From Williamsia muralis (lineage in GTDB: Bacteria > Actinomycetota > Actinomycetes > Mycobacteriales > Mycobacteriaceae), in NCBI RefSeq assembly GCF_002735905.1, contig NZ_PEBD01000005.1, positions 124,001-188,000 on the forward strand: a stretch of DNA of 64,000 nt. Reading direction: 5' to 3'. The notes below the pieces were generated by a model. That model was not told where the DNA came from. It saw nothing but the letters and a program-made list of their open reading frames with translations, and searched no databases. This document shows positions 7,769 to 15,975 of the stretch, piece after piece. Every line of letters starts with the position of its first letter. Position 1 is the stretch's first letter. The position numbers and the translations under genes were made by a program.

Positions 7769-9397
7769 ATGTCAAGTTCAACCGAGGCGGTGGCGAAGCA
7801 CGATCCATACGCGATGTCCCACCGCGAAATCCTCGAGGCGATGATCGGGCTGCTCGCAGCGTTGTTCACCGCTTTGCTGAGCACAACGATCGTCGCCACC
7901 GCCCTGCCGACGATCATCGGCGACCTGAAGGGGTCGCAGACGGCCTACGCATGGGTGATCACCACCGCTCTGCTCGCCAACGCGGCGTCGACGCCGATCT
8001 GGGGCAAGCTGGCCGACATCTTCAGCAAAAAGATGCTTGTCCAGAGCGCGATCATCATCTTCGTGGTCGGCTCGATCATCGCCGGCCTGGCGCACAATGT
8101 GCCGATTCTCCTCGCGGCCCGCGTCATCCAGGGAATCGGAATGGGTGGTCTCACCGCGCTGGTGGTCGCAATCATCGGCAGCATCGTGTCTCCGCGTGAG
8201 CGCGGCCGGTACTCCGGATACATGGGCGCCACCATGGCCGTCTCGATGTCCGGCGGGCCCATCCTGGGCGGCGTCATCGTCGACAGCCCACTCGGCTGGC
8301 GCTGGTGCTTCTTCGTCTGCGTGCCACTGGCAGTGATCGCGCTGTTCCTGCTGCAGAAGACCCTCCGGATCAAGACCGAGCGCGCCGAGAACATCTCCAT
8401 CGACTGGCTGGGAGCCACCTTGCTGACCGCAGGCGTTTCCGTGCTGCTGATCTGGGTCTCGTTCGCGGGCAAAGCCGGGTACTACGACTGGATCTCCCGA
8501 GAGTCCGCGATGTATGTCGGTGGCGGACTGCTTCTGCTGGTGGCCACCGTGCTGGTGGAATCGCGTGTCAAAGCGCCGATCATCCCGCTCAAGATCGTGA
8601 CCGAGCGCACCACCGGACTCGCCATCATCGCGTCCATCGCAGTGGGACTCGGAATGTTCGGTTCGACGACGTTCCTGGGCCAGTACTTCCAGACCGCGCG
8701 CGGATTCTCGCCGACCGTCGCCGGCATGCTCTCGATTCCGCTTGTCATCGGAATGCTGATCGCGTCGGTGGGATCGGGCCAACTGATCAGCCGGTTCGGC
8801 AAGTGGAAGGTGTTCATGGTGACCGGTTCGGCCCTGCTCATCGTCGGCTTCGCTCTGCTGGGGACGATCGACCACGCGACCAACCTCTGGTGGGTGAGCA
8901 TCTTCACCCTGATCGTCGGGCTCGGCACGGGCATGCTGATGCAGAACCTCGTGCTGGTGGTCCAGAACACGGTCAGCGTTCACGACATCGGGGCTGCCTC
9001 GAGCAACGTGGCGTTCTTCCGGACCTTCGGCGGCGCAATCGGCGTCTCGGTCCTCGGGTCGGTCCTGGCCACTCGCGTGGCGGACCTCTCGTCGGGCGGC
9101 CTTGCCCGGCTCGGGATCACAGGCGGCTCCTCCGGCGGCAGCCTCGACCTCAACTCACTGCCGGGCCCGGTCGAATCGATCGTCCGCGCCGCTTACGGTG
9201 ACGCAACAGGGCGGATCTTCCTGATCGCAGCTGCGGCAGCGGTGGTTGCGCTGATTGCGGTGTCGCTCCTGCCCAACCGGCCGCTGCGCCGGACGATCGA
9301 TCTCGACTCGACACCCGACGGGACCGAATCCGAAACGCTCGGCGACTCCGAGTCGGCCGATCGGGACGACAACACCCGGGCCACCGTCAAGGTCTGA
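7769..9397 (+). CDS. MFS multidrug exporter, DHA2 family, in operon with MarR
   Basis: Product of 542 residues with about 14 predicted membrane helices. Helix-1 motif LLSTTIVATALPTIIGDL, motif A-like WGKLADIFSKKML and the gatekeeper region ARVIQGIGMGGLTALVVAII identify the EmrB/QacA-type exporters. The C-terminal 40 residues are acidic and hydrophilic, and probably cytoplasmic. Its ATG follows the MarR stop codon without a gap, which indicates translational coupling and co-regulation by the MarR repressor. It is not closely similar to the MFS protein at 997-2463. The substrate is likely a toxic hydrophobic compound that is also the MarR ligand. A hairpin terminator follows at 9424. Confidence 0.92.
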   Translation: MSSSTEAVAKHDPYAMSHREILEAMIGLLAALFTALLSTTIVATALPTIIGDLKGSQTAYAWVITTALLANAASTPIWGKLADIFSKKMLVQSAIIIFVVGSIIAGLAHNVPILLAARVIQGIGMGGLTALVVAIIGSIVSPRERGRYSGYMGATMAVSMSGGPILGGVIVDSPLGWRWCFFVCVPLAVIALFLLQKTLRIKTERAENISIDWLGATLLTAGVSVLLIWVSFAGKAGYYDWISRESAMYVGGGLLLLVATVLVESRVKAPIIPLKIVTERTTGLAIIASIAVGLGMFGSTTFLGQYFQTARGFSPTVAGMLSIPLVIGMLIASVGSGQLISRFGKWKVFMVTGSALLIVGFALLGTIDHATNLWWVSIFTLIVGLGTGMLMQNLVLVVQNTVSVHDIGAASSNVAFFRTFGGAIGVSVLGSVLATRVADLSSGGLARLGITGGSSGGSLDLNSLPGPVESIVRAAYGDATGRIFLIAAAAAVVALIAVSLLPNRPLRRTIDLDSTPDGTESETLGDSESADRDDNTRATVKV

Positions 9398-9423
9398 CAC
9401 ACCTACCTGATCTGGGCCGAGGG

Positions 9424-9451
9424 ACCCCGTGCACGATGCCGTGCGCGGGGT
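9424..9451 (+). terminator. Rho-independent-type terminator after the MarR-MFS operon
   Basis: ACCCCGTGCAC and GTGCGCGGGGT form an 11-pair stem with one G-T wobble around loop GATGCC, followed by TTCTGCCGTCTT. It is correctly placed 27 bases after the MFS stop codon. Confidence 0.7.
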
Positions 9452-9500
9452 TCTGCCGTCTTATGGTGTCGAGCCGGGGAGCCCTGGGTACCCGGAGCAA

Positions 9501-10568
9501 ATGAGCGAGACACAACCACTGACCGTGGTGGTCACCGGAGCGACGGGAAATGTGGGCACGAGCGTCATCGAAGCTCTCGGTTCCCGTTCGGAGGTGACGT
9601 CCATCCGCGCCATCGCACGCCGCCCGACCGATCTCACGTATCCGAAAACCGAGTTCTTCGTTGCCGATACGGGACAGGACGATCTGCGCCCTCTGCTTCG
9701 TGGGGCAGACGTCGTCATCCATCTCGCGTGGATCTTTCAACCCACCCATGACCCCGTTTCGACATGGGAGAACAACGTCGGCGGCGCGATCCGGGTGTTC
9801 GAGGCCGCCGCGGCCGAGGATGTGTCGGCTGTTGTGTACTCATCCTCGGTCGCCGCCTACTCGCCTGGCCCGAAGGACACCCCCGTCGACGAGAGCTGGC
9901 CGACGAACGGCTGGCCGGGCGCTGCCTATCCGCGCGAGAAGGCGTATCTCGAGCGATGGCTGGACGGCTTCGAGCACAACAACCCCGAGATGCGGGTCGT
10001 GAGGATGCGGCCTGGGTTCATCTTCAAACGTGAGGCATCAACGGCCCAACGGCGCCTCTTCGTCGGGCCGTTCCTTCCTCGGCAGCTGGTCCGCAGCGCC
10101 TTGATCCCCGTGGTTCCGAGGACTCCGGGGCTGTCGTTCCAGGCGCTGCACAGCGCGGATGTGGGCGAGGCATTTGCCGAGGCGGCCGTCCGGCCGGTCC
10201 GCGGGGCATTCAATCTCGCGACAGACGAGAAGGTGGACGCCAAGTACCTGGCGAAGATGCTCGGGGCGCGTTCGATCCCTGCGCCGGCGTCGTTGCTGCG
10301 TGCGGGGGTATGGGCAGCGTGGCACGCCCATGTCATCCCCGCCTCACCTGGCCTGTTCGACACCGTCTTACGACTGCCCCTGATGGACATCACTCGCGCT
10401 CGACGAGAGCTCGGCTGGTCGCCGCGCTACACCGCGAAGGACGCGTTGGAGGAGTTCATCGAAGGGGTCCGGGAGGGTTCGGGGATGGATACCGAACCGT
10501 TGGCGCCGGACGGGCCTGCCCGGAGGATCGCGGAGCTCTCGCAGGGGGTCGGCAGGCGCGATCGGTGA
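9501..10568 (+). CDS. NAD-dependent epimerase/dehydratase (extended SDR) family protein
   Basis: Rossmann-fold oxidoreductase of 355 residues. VVTGATGNVGTS near residue 10 is the TGxxGxxG dinucleotide-binding motif; a VVYSSSVAAYSP block supplies the catalytic serine region and YPREK gives the YxxxK pair at Tyr143/Lys147. The C-terminal part is divergent and probably binds a sugar nucleotide, steroid or other substrate. The ATG at 9501 places the Rossmann motif at the usual distance; the frame upstream is partly a terminator stem. The neighbours (efflux operon before, hydrolase after) do not define a pathway. Confidence 0.85.
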   Translation: MSETQPLTVVVTGATGNVGTSVIEALGSRSEVTSIRAIARRPTDLTYPKTEFFVADTGQDDLRPLLRGADVVIHLAWIFQPTHDPVSTWENNVGGAIRVFEAAAAEDVSAVVYSSSVAAYSPGPKDTPVDESWPTNGWPGAAYPREKAYLERWLDGFEHNNPEMRVVRMRPGFIFKREASTAQRRLFVGPFLPRQLVRSALIPVVPRTPGLSFQALHSADVGEAFAEAAVRPVRGAFNLATDEKVDAKYLAKMLGARSIPAPASLLRAGVWAAWHAHVIPASPGLFDTVLRLPLMDITRARRELGWSPRYTAKDALEEFIEGVREGSGMDTEPLAPDGPARRIAELSQGVGRRDR

Positions 10569-10765
10569 CGGGCGCAGTGTGCGTTCGTGATCGGTGATCG
10601 CAAGCGGGAATGGACCCCCAGCGCGTAGATTGGGCCTCTGTCAGGGGGCATCATCGTGGTGATGGATTGCGGCACGATGCCGCGCGTACTGCCGAACGGT
10701 ATCGGCACGTCGATCGACGCCGACCGCTTCGAGTCCCTGGCTTCATCGCGACAGGAAATCCTTCA

Positions 10766-11629
10766 ATGACTGCACTGAAATACGTGGATCTGCACGGCGA
10801 CCATGTCGCATATCGGGACGAGGGGAGCGGTTCGGAGGTTCTCCTGCTGATCCACGGGATGGCGGGGAGTTCGGAGACGTGGAATGCGGTACTCCCGTCC
10901 CTTGCCGCGAGACACCGGGTCATCGCCCCGGATCTGCCCGGTCATGGGCAATCGTCGAAACCGCGCGGCGACTATTCGCTGGGCGCGTTCGCCGCGTTCC
11001 TCCGTGACCTGCTGCGGGAATTGGGAATCGATCGGGTGACGGTGGTCGGGCAGTCGCTCGGTGGTGGGGTGGCCATGCAGTTCACCTATCAACATCCGGA
11101 GTATTGCGAGCGCCTGGTCTTGATCGGCAGCGGTGGACTGGGACCCGACGTGAACTGGACCCTGCGGGTGCTCTCGGCTCCTGGGGCCGAGTTCGTGCTC
11201 CCGGTGATTGCGCCGCAACCAGTTCTTCGGGCAGGCAACAAGATTCGCTCGTGGATCGCGTCCGCCGGCGTGCACTCGCCGCGGGCGGACGAAACGTGGC
11301 GCGCATACTCTTCGCTCGGCGATCGCGAGACGCGGCAGGCGTTCCTGAGGACCCTGCGGTCGGTGGTGGACTACCGCGGTCAGGCGGTGAGCGCCCTGAA
11401 CCGGCTGTACCTGAACTCCGCCCTGCCCACGCTCCTCATCTGGGGCGATGCAGACAAGATCATCCCGGTGTCGCACGGCTACGCGGCCCACGAGGCGATT
11501 CCGGGCAGTCGACTCGAGGTTCTCGCCGGCGTCGGTCACTACCCTCACGCAGAAAGCCCCGATCAGGTCGTCGCCATCCTCGAAGACTTCCTCGCCGTGC
11601 CGGAGGCCCGGACGCGCACGACCAGCTGA
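10766..11629 (+). CDS. Alpha/beta-fold hydrolase
   Basis: Product of 287 residues in the epoxide-hydrolase/haloperoxidase/meta-cleavage-hydrolase branch. The oxyanion block LLIHGMAGSSETW, the DLPGHGQS segment and the nucleophile elbow GQSLGG (Ser97) are clear. The catalytic acid is likely in the IWGDADKIIPVSH block, and the histidine is in GVGHYPHAE near the C-terminus. No signal peptide, so cytosolic. The ATG at 10766 is chosen over an in-frame start 52 codons upstream, because that extension shows no family sequence. It abuts the opposing MarR gene through a TGATCA double stop. Its substrate is unknown. Confidence 0.88.
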   Translation: MTALKYVDLHGDHVAYRDEGSGSEVLLLIHGMAGSSETWNAVLPSLAARHRVIAPDLPGHGQSSKPRGDYSLGAFAAFLRDLLRELGIDRVTVVGQSLGGGVAMQFTYQHPEYCERLVLIGSGGLGPDVNWTLRVLSAPGAEFVLPVIAPQPVLRAGNKIRSWIASAGVHSPRADETWRAYSSLGDRETRQAFLRTLRSVVDYRGQAVSALNRLYLNSALPTLLIWGDADKIIPVSHGYAAHEAIPGSRLEVLAGVGHYPHAESPDQVVAILEDFLAVPEARTRTTS

Positions 11630-12103
11630 TCACCAGCTCGGTTTGAGTCTGCCCGGTATCGCAATGACGTCCAAGGCTCGGGTCAGTGCCTTGAAGTCCC
11701 TGTCCGGCAGTTCATCTCGCCATACCTGAACGCATCGCTCCGCGGATTCGCGGGCTGCGACCATGCACTCGCGACCGCGTTGTGTCAGTGTCACCAGTTG
11801 AGCGCGACGGTCGTTCGGGTCCGGGTGTTTGTCGAGATAGCCACGCTCGACCAGATAGACGATCAATTGGGCTGCGGCCTGCTTGGTGATCTGCAACGTC
11901 GTGGCGAGATCGGCTGCGGTGGAGGCGTTGTCGGATAACTCCGCGAACACGAACCCATGAACGGGTCGCACATCGGGGTAGCCCCGCTCGGCGAGTCCGG
12001 TCGAGATGTCATCCACCAATTGTGCGGACACCCGCAGCACGGCCGTCGCAGTTGCCCAGTCGGAATCGGTCACAGTCGAAGTATGACCCAGTGCGTCGAG
12101 CAT
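11630..12103 (-). CDS. MarR family transcriptional regulator (divergent from cupin gene)
   Basis: Winged-helix regulator of 157 residues, with helix-turn-helix TAADLATTLQITKQAAAQLIVYLVERGYL and the wing signature HPDPNDRRAQLVTLT. Divergently transcribed from a small cupin protein with 63 bases between start codons. That gap holds two similar inverted repeats spaced 21 bases apart (12108-12145), the nearer only four bases from its own ATG, so autorepression is likely. No Shine-Dalgarno sequence is visible. It overlaps nothing but abuts the hydrolase gene at its 3' end. Confidence 0.9.
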   Translation of the reverse strand: MLDALGHTSTVTDSDWATATAVLRVSAQLVDDISTGLAERGYPDVRPVHGFVFAELSDNASTAADLATTLQITKQAAAQLIVYLVERGYLDKHPDPNDRRAQLVTLTQRGRECMVAARESAERCVQVWRDELPDRDFKALTRALDVIAIPGRLKPSW

Positions 12104-12107
12104 GGAC

Positions 12108-12147
12108 AGACAACACGCTTGTCTATATGGTCAAGTGGCTTGTCTAT
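12108..12147. promoter_or_regulatory. Two operators, one exact dyad and one near copy, spaced 21 bp apart between MarR and cupin genes
   Basis: Site 1 is AGACAA-N5-TTGTCT (12108-12124, perfect arms). Site 2 is GTCAA-N5-TTGTC (12130-12144, one mismatch). The decamer GCTTGTCTAT occurs at 12117-12126 and again at 12138-12147, exactly two helical turns apart, so two MarR dimers could bind the same DNA face. The pair sits between the divergent MarR and cupin start codons. Confidence 0.7.
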
Positions 12148-12166
12148 CAATTCTCAGGAGGAGAGC

Positions 12167-12538
12167 ATGCCGGTCATCCAACCCGACGACGCCGAGGTGT
12201 TCCCGGCACACGGGAGCACCTTCCACTCGTATGTCAGTTCGCGGCGAGGGGGCAAAGAGCTCTGCGCCTGGAGGTTGACGGTTCCCGCCGGCCAGATCGG
12301 AGTGGCGCACAGACCCAGTCGCGAAGAGGTCCTTCTCGTGCTCGACGGAGAACTGACGGTCGGTCTGGACGGCGTGCAGGAGCCGGCCGGCGTCGGCACG
12401 GTCATCGTGGTTCCGGCCGGGACCGAGGTGCGGATCGATGGTGGCACCACCGAATCGACAGCATGGGTGACGACCACCCCCGGTCTGCATGCGACCACCG
12501 CCGACGGTGCGGTCATCACACCACCCTGGGCTCAATGA
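12167..12538 (+). CDS. Small cupin-domain protein
   Basis: Single-domain cupin of 123 residues (beta-barrel). The first cupin motif is weak: HRPSREEVLLVLDGELTVGLDG keeps the glutamates and the glycine turn but has only one candidate histidine; the second motif lies around IVVPAGTEVRIDGG. The usual metal-binding set therefore looks incomplete and it may be a sensor or binding protein rather than a dioxygenase. The ATG at 12167 has an excellent ribosome-binding site (AGGAGGAG at 12156-12163). It is very likely controlled by the divergent MarR protein through the two operators. No enzymatic partner is adjacent. Confidence 0.78.
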   Translation: MPVIQPDDAEVFPAHGSTFHSYVSSRRGGKELCAWRLTVPAGQIGVAHRPSREEVLLVLDGELTVGLDGVQEPAGVGTVIVVPAGTEVRIDGGTTESTAWVTTTPGLHATTADGAVITPPWAQ

Positions 12539-12666
12539 GACGGCAAATACTTGACGGTCGTCGTCGTGCTCCGTCGGGCATCCCGATCGATGGTTCTGTG
12601 ACGTGGACCCACGATCGCGGATAGTCTGTGGCGCAGTCGTCGGGCGATCGAGAGGCACTACCTGTC

Positions 12667-14139
12667 ATGACGTTCGACGAACCATTACCAGCCCCCTGGC
12701 ACCTCACACGTCGGCGGCTGCTGCAGGGAACGCTGGTGAGCGGTCTGGCAGTTGCCGTCGCGGGTGGCACCGGGACAGCCTGGGCCGCCCCACGGTCGGC
12801 GGACTGGGCGGCGCTCGCGGCATCGATCAGTGGCCAGGTGATCCTGCCCGCGCAACGCGCCGCATTCACGCAGGCCAAACAAATCTTCAACACGCGTTAC
12901 GACGGATCGACCCCGGTGGCCGTCGTGGCGCCGAAGACTGTCGCCGATGTACAGCGGTGTATGGCTTTTGCCGTGAAGCACAGGCTGAGGGTGGCCACGC
13001 GCAGCGGCGGGCACTCCTACACAGGTGCGTCAGCAGCGAGTGGGTTGTTGGTGGTGGATCTGCGCAGGCTCGACGGAGGGATCGGATATGACGGTGGAAA
13101 TGGCTTGGCCACCGTCACGCCGGCGAGCACGCTGTATGCCGTGGCCGGCGGTCTTGCCCAGCAAGGCCGGTCGGTTCCCGTCGGGACATGCGCGACGGTC
13201 GGTGTCGCCGGCCTCACGCTCGGCGGAGGGCTCGGCGTCGACTCGCGGCTACACGGGCTCACCTGTGACTCCCTCGCCGCCGCGACGATGGTGTTGCCCA
13301 GCGGGGAAGCCGTCACCGTTGCGCCAGGAGAACGGGACGACCTCTACTGGGCGCTGCGCGGCGGAGGTGGCGGGAACTTCGGGATCGTCACGTCGCTGAC
13401 CTTCCGCACCGCACCATCGGTGGGCAAAGACGTTGTGACGATGAATTTTCCACCCGCGTCGGCGGCCACGGTGATATCGGGGTGGCGGCGGTGGCTTTCG
13501 GTCGCCGAACCGTCGGCGTGGGCGAATGTCAACATCGGTTCCGATCGACGGGGTGGCGTCACCTGTTCGGTGTTGCTCGTCTGCGCAACCGGCGCGGGCC
13601 GCCGCATCGCGGCCGACATCTCGGCGGCCGTCGGGGTGGCGCCGAGTGGAAGCGACTACTCGACGCTTGATCCGATGGCGACGTTCCTGCGGCTGTCGGG
13701 TGGCGCGACCGCGCCACGACATGGGTTTGTCGCCGGGTCCGACATCCTCGCCCAGATCACCGACCCCATCGCTGCAGCGATCGTCACCGCGGTGCGGAAC
13801 CGTTCCAGGGCCGGCGGCGCCGGGCTGGTGATCATCGACCCGCTCGACGGTGCGATCAGCGGGGTCGCTCCCGGTGCCACGGCATTCCCGTGGCGCACGC
13901 ACGCGGCGAGCCTGCAGTGGTTCACGGACGTCGCCCCCGGTGCTTCGTATCTGTCGCCGACGTCGTGGGTGAAAAGTGCACACAGCACGATCGGCGCGGC
14001 GTCCGCGGGTGCCTATGTCAACTACATCGAATCCGGGGTCGCACCGTCTCGTTACTTCGGTGCCAATCTTCCGCGCCTGCGCTCCGTCCGTACCAAATAC
14101 GACCCCGCGCGCACGATGTACTCGGGCCTCGACATCTGA
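12667..14139 (+). CDS. Tat-exported FAD-linked oxidase, berberine-bridge-enzyme type
   Basis: Product of 490 residues. A twin-arginine signal (LTRRRLLQG, hydrophobic stretch, AWAA cleavage site near residue 40) sends it across the membrane already folded with FAD. The FAD_binding_4 domain has TRSGGHSYTG, in which His116 is the residue that forms the 8-alpha bond to FAD, and PVGTCATVGVAGLTLGGG, in which Cys175 matches the second covalent FAD link; so the flavin is probably bicovalent. The short BBE motif is at the extreme C-terminus (around YVNYIESG). Such enzymes oxidise alcohols, sugars or alkaloid-like compounds with O2. The ATG at 12667 is preferred to a GTG at 12628 because it has AGAGG upstream and starts the Tat signal properly. 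Confidence 0.9.
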   Translation: MTFDEPLPAPWHLTRRRLLQGTLVSGLAVAVAGGTGTAWAAPRSADWAALAASISGQVILPAQRAAFTQAKQIFNTRYDGSTPVAVVAPKTVADVQRCMAFAVKHRLRVATRSGGHSYTGASAASGLLVVDLRRLDGGIGYDGGNGLATVTPASTLYAVAGGLAQQGRSVPVGTCATVGVAGLTLGGGLGVDSRLHGLTCDSLAAATMVLPSGEAVTVAPGERDDLYWALRGGGGGNFGIVTSLTFRTAPSVGKDVVTMNFPPASAATVISGWRRWLSVAEPSAWANVNIGSDRRGGVTCSVLLVCATGAGRRIAADISAAVGVAPSGSDYSTLDPMATFLRLSGGATAPRHGFVAGSDILAQITDPIAAAIVTAVRNRSRAGGAGLVIIDPLDGAISGVAPGATAFPWRTHAASLQWFTDVAPGASYLSPTSWVKSAHSTIGAASAGAYVNYIESGVAPSRYFGANLPRLRSVRTKYDPARTMYSGLDI

Positions 14140-14241
14140 CGAGATGGGCAGAGTTCGCAAATCGGACTCGGACCAACACCGCTGATTAATGGTGTGACCG
14201 GGCTGAGCGGGAGTTGATACCGTCGGACCTGTGACTGCCCC

Positions 14242-15975
14242 ATGCTGACCCGCCTTCTGCGTACCTACATGGGCGCCTACCGTCGCGAACTGAGTGCGGT
14301 GGTGATCCTCCAATTCGTGGCCACCGCGGCAATGCTCTACCTGCCGACTCTCAACGCCGACATCATCGACAACGGTGTGGCGCAAGGCGATACCGGCTAC
14401 ATCCTGCGGGTGGGGGCGGTGATGGTGGTCGTCTCGCTGATCCAGATCCTGGGATCGATCGTGTCGATGTATTTCGGTGCACGCGCGTCACTCGGTGCCG
14501 GCCGCGACATCCGGCACGACCTGCTGCACCGCGTGGACGGCTTCTCCGCGCGCGAGGTCGGCGCATTCGGGGCGCCGTCGTTGATCACGCGGACGACCAA
14601 CGATGTTCAGCAGGTCCAGATGCTCGGCGTGATGGCCTGCACCATCTTGGTCACCGCCCCCATCATGTGTATCGGCGGCATCGTCCTCGGCATCGGGGTC
14701 GGGGGCCAACTTGCGTGGGTTCTCGTGGTTGCGGTCCCCATACTCGGGGTGACCATGGCGGTGATCATCTATCGGATGATGCCGGGTTTCCGTGCCATGC
14801 AGGAGCGCATCGACACGGTCAACCGCGTCCTGCGCGAGCAGATCACCGGGATCAGGGTGGTTCGCGCCTTCGTGCGGGAACCCCACGAACGCAGGCGATT
14901 CGCCGCCGCGAACGACGACCTGACCGATGCCGCACTGCGGGTCGGGCGTCTGATGGCACTGATGTTCCCGTCGGTGATGCTGATCAGCAACGTCACCATC
15001 GTCTTCATCATCTGGTTCGGCGGTCACCTCATCGAAGACGGTGACGTCCAGATCGGCGCACTCACCGCGATGATCGCCTACGTGATGCAGATCCTCATGG
15101 CGGTCATGATGGCCTCCTTCCTCGCGATGATGGCGCCACGGGCATCGGTGTGCGCCGAGCGCATCTACGAGGTTCTCGACACCGAGACATCGGTGGTGCC
15201 GCCCACCGACCCGAAGCCGCTCCGTACTTCGGCGGGCATCGTGGAGGTGCGCTCCGCGTGCTTCAGGTACCCAGGGGCAGACGAATCGGTGTTGCGCGAC
15301 ATCAGTTTCCGAACCGCGCCGGGCACCACCACCGCTGTGGTCGGGTCGACCGGCTCGGGTAAGACCACATTGGTGGCGCTGCTGCCTCGTCTGATCGACG
15401 TCACGGATGGTGCCGTGCTCATCGGGGGGACCGACATACGTGAGCTCGACCCCGCTGTCTTACGCGAATCGATCGGCCTCGTTCCCCAGAAGCCCTATCT
15501 GTTCTCGGGAACGATCGCGTCCAACCTGCGTTACGGCAAGAAGGACGCGACCGAAGCCGAGATGTGGGAGGCGTTGACCGTTGCGCAGGCCGCAGACTTC
15601 GTGCGAGACATGCCGGATCAGCTCGAGACCAAGGTGGCACAGGGCGGGACGACGGTCTCCGGAGGGCAGCGTCAGCGGCTGGCGATCGCGCGCGCCCTCA
15701 TCCGGAAGCCGAGCATCTATCTGTTCGACGACTCGTTTTCGGCGTTGGACCTGAGCACGGACGCACGCCTGAGGGCAGCGCTCAAACCTGCCACCGGCGA
15801 CGCCTGTGTCATCATCGTGGCCCAGCGCATCACCACCATCGCCGACGCAGACCAGATCGTGGTACTCGATCGCGGAACCGTCGCCGGCATCGGTACACAC
15901 GAGCAACTGCTCGCCGGCTGCCCCACGTACATCGAGATCGCGGAATCCCAGCTCTCTGTGGAGGGTCGGAGATGA
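14242..15975 (+). CDS. ABC exporter half-transporter (membrane + ATPase), degenerate-site subunit
   Basis: Type IV ABC exporter subunit of 577 residues: six membrane helices in residues 1-310 and an ATPase domain from about 330. Walker A is GSTGSGKTT at 368-376 and the signature SGGQ is at 473-476. Walker B reads LFDDSFSALD with Asp497 where catalytic Glu is expected. The stop overlaps the ATG of the next gene by four bases, so the two are translationally coupled and form a heterodimer. The Asp-for-Glu change is that of the degenerate ATP site in heterodimeric exporters. Substrates are typically drugs, lipids or peptides; none can be assigned. Confidence 0.92.
   Translation: MLTRLLRTYMGAYRRELSAVVILQFVATAAMLYLPTLNADIIDNGVAQGDTGYILRVGAVMVVVSLIQILGSIVSMYFGARASLGAGRDIRHDLLHRVDGFSAREVGAFGAPSLITRTTNDVQQVQMLGVMACTILVTAPIMCIGGIVLGIGVGGQLAWVLVVAVPILGVTMAVIIYRMMPGFRAMQERIDTVNRVLREQITGIRVVRAFVREPHERRRFAAANDDLTDAALRVGRLMALMFPSVMLISNVTIVFIIWFGGHLIEDGDVQIGALTAMIAYVMQILMAVMMASFLAMMAPRASVCAERIYEVLDTETSVVPPTDPKPLRTSAGIVEVRSACFRYPGADESVLRDISFRTAPGTTTAVVGSTGSGKTTLVALLPRLIDVTDGAVLIGGTDIRELDPAVLRESIGLVPQKPYLFSGTIASNLRYGKKDATEAEMWEALTVAQAADFVRDMPDQLETKVAQGGTTVSGGQRQRLAIARALIRKPSIYLFDDSFSALDLSTDARLRAALKPATGDACVIIVAQRITTIADADQIVVLDRGTVAGIGTHEQLLAGCPTYIEIAESQLSVEGRR

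Noticed and set aside
13249-14385. 378-codon minus frame opposite the berberine-bridge-type oxidase
   Set aside because: No family features, and it would overlap the start of the ABC exporter gene. The oxidase has convincing FAD sites.
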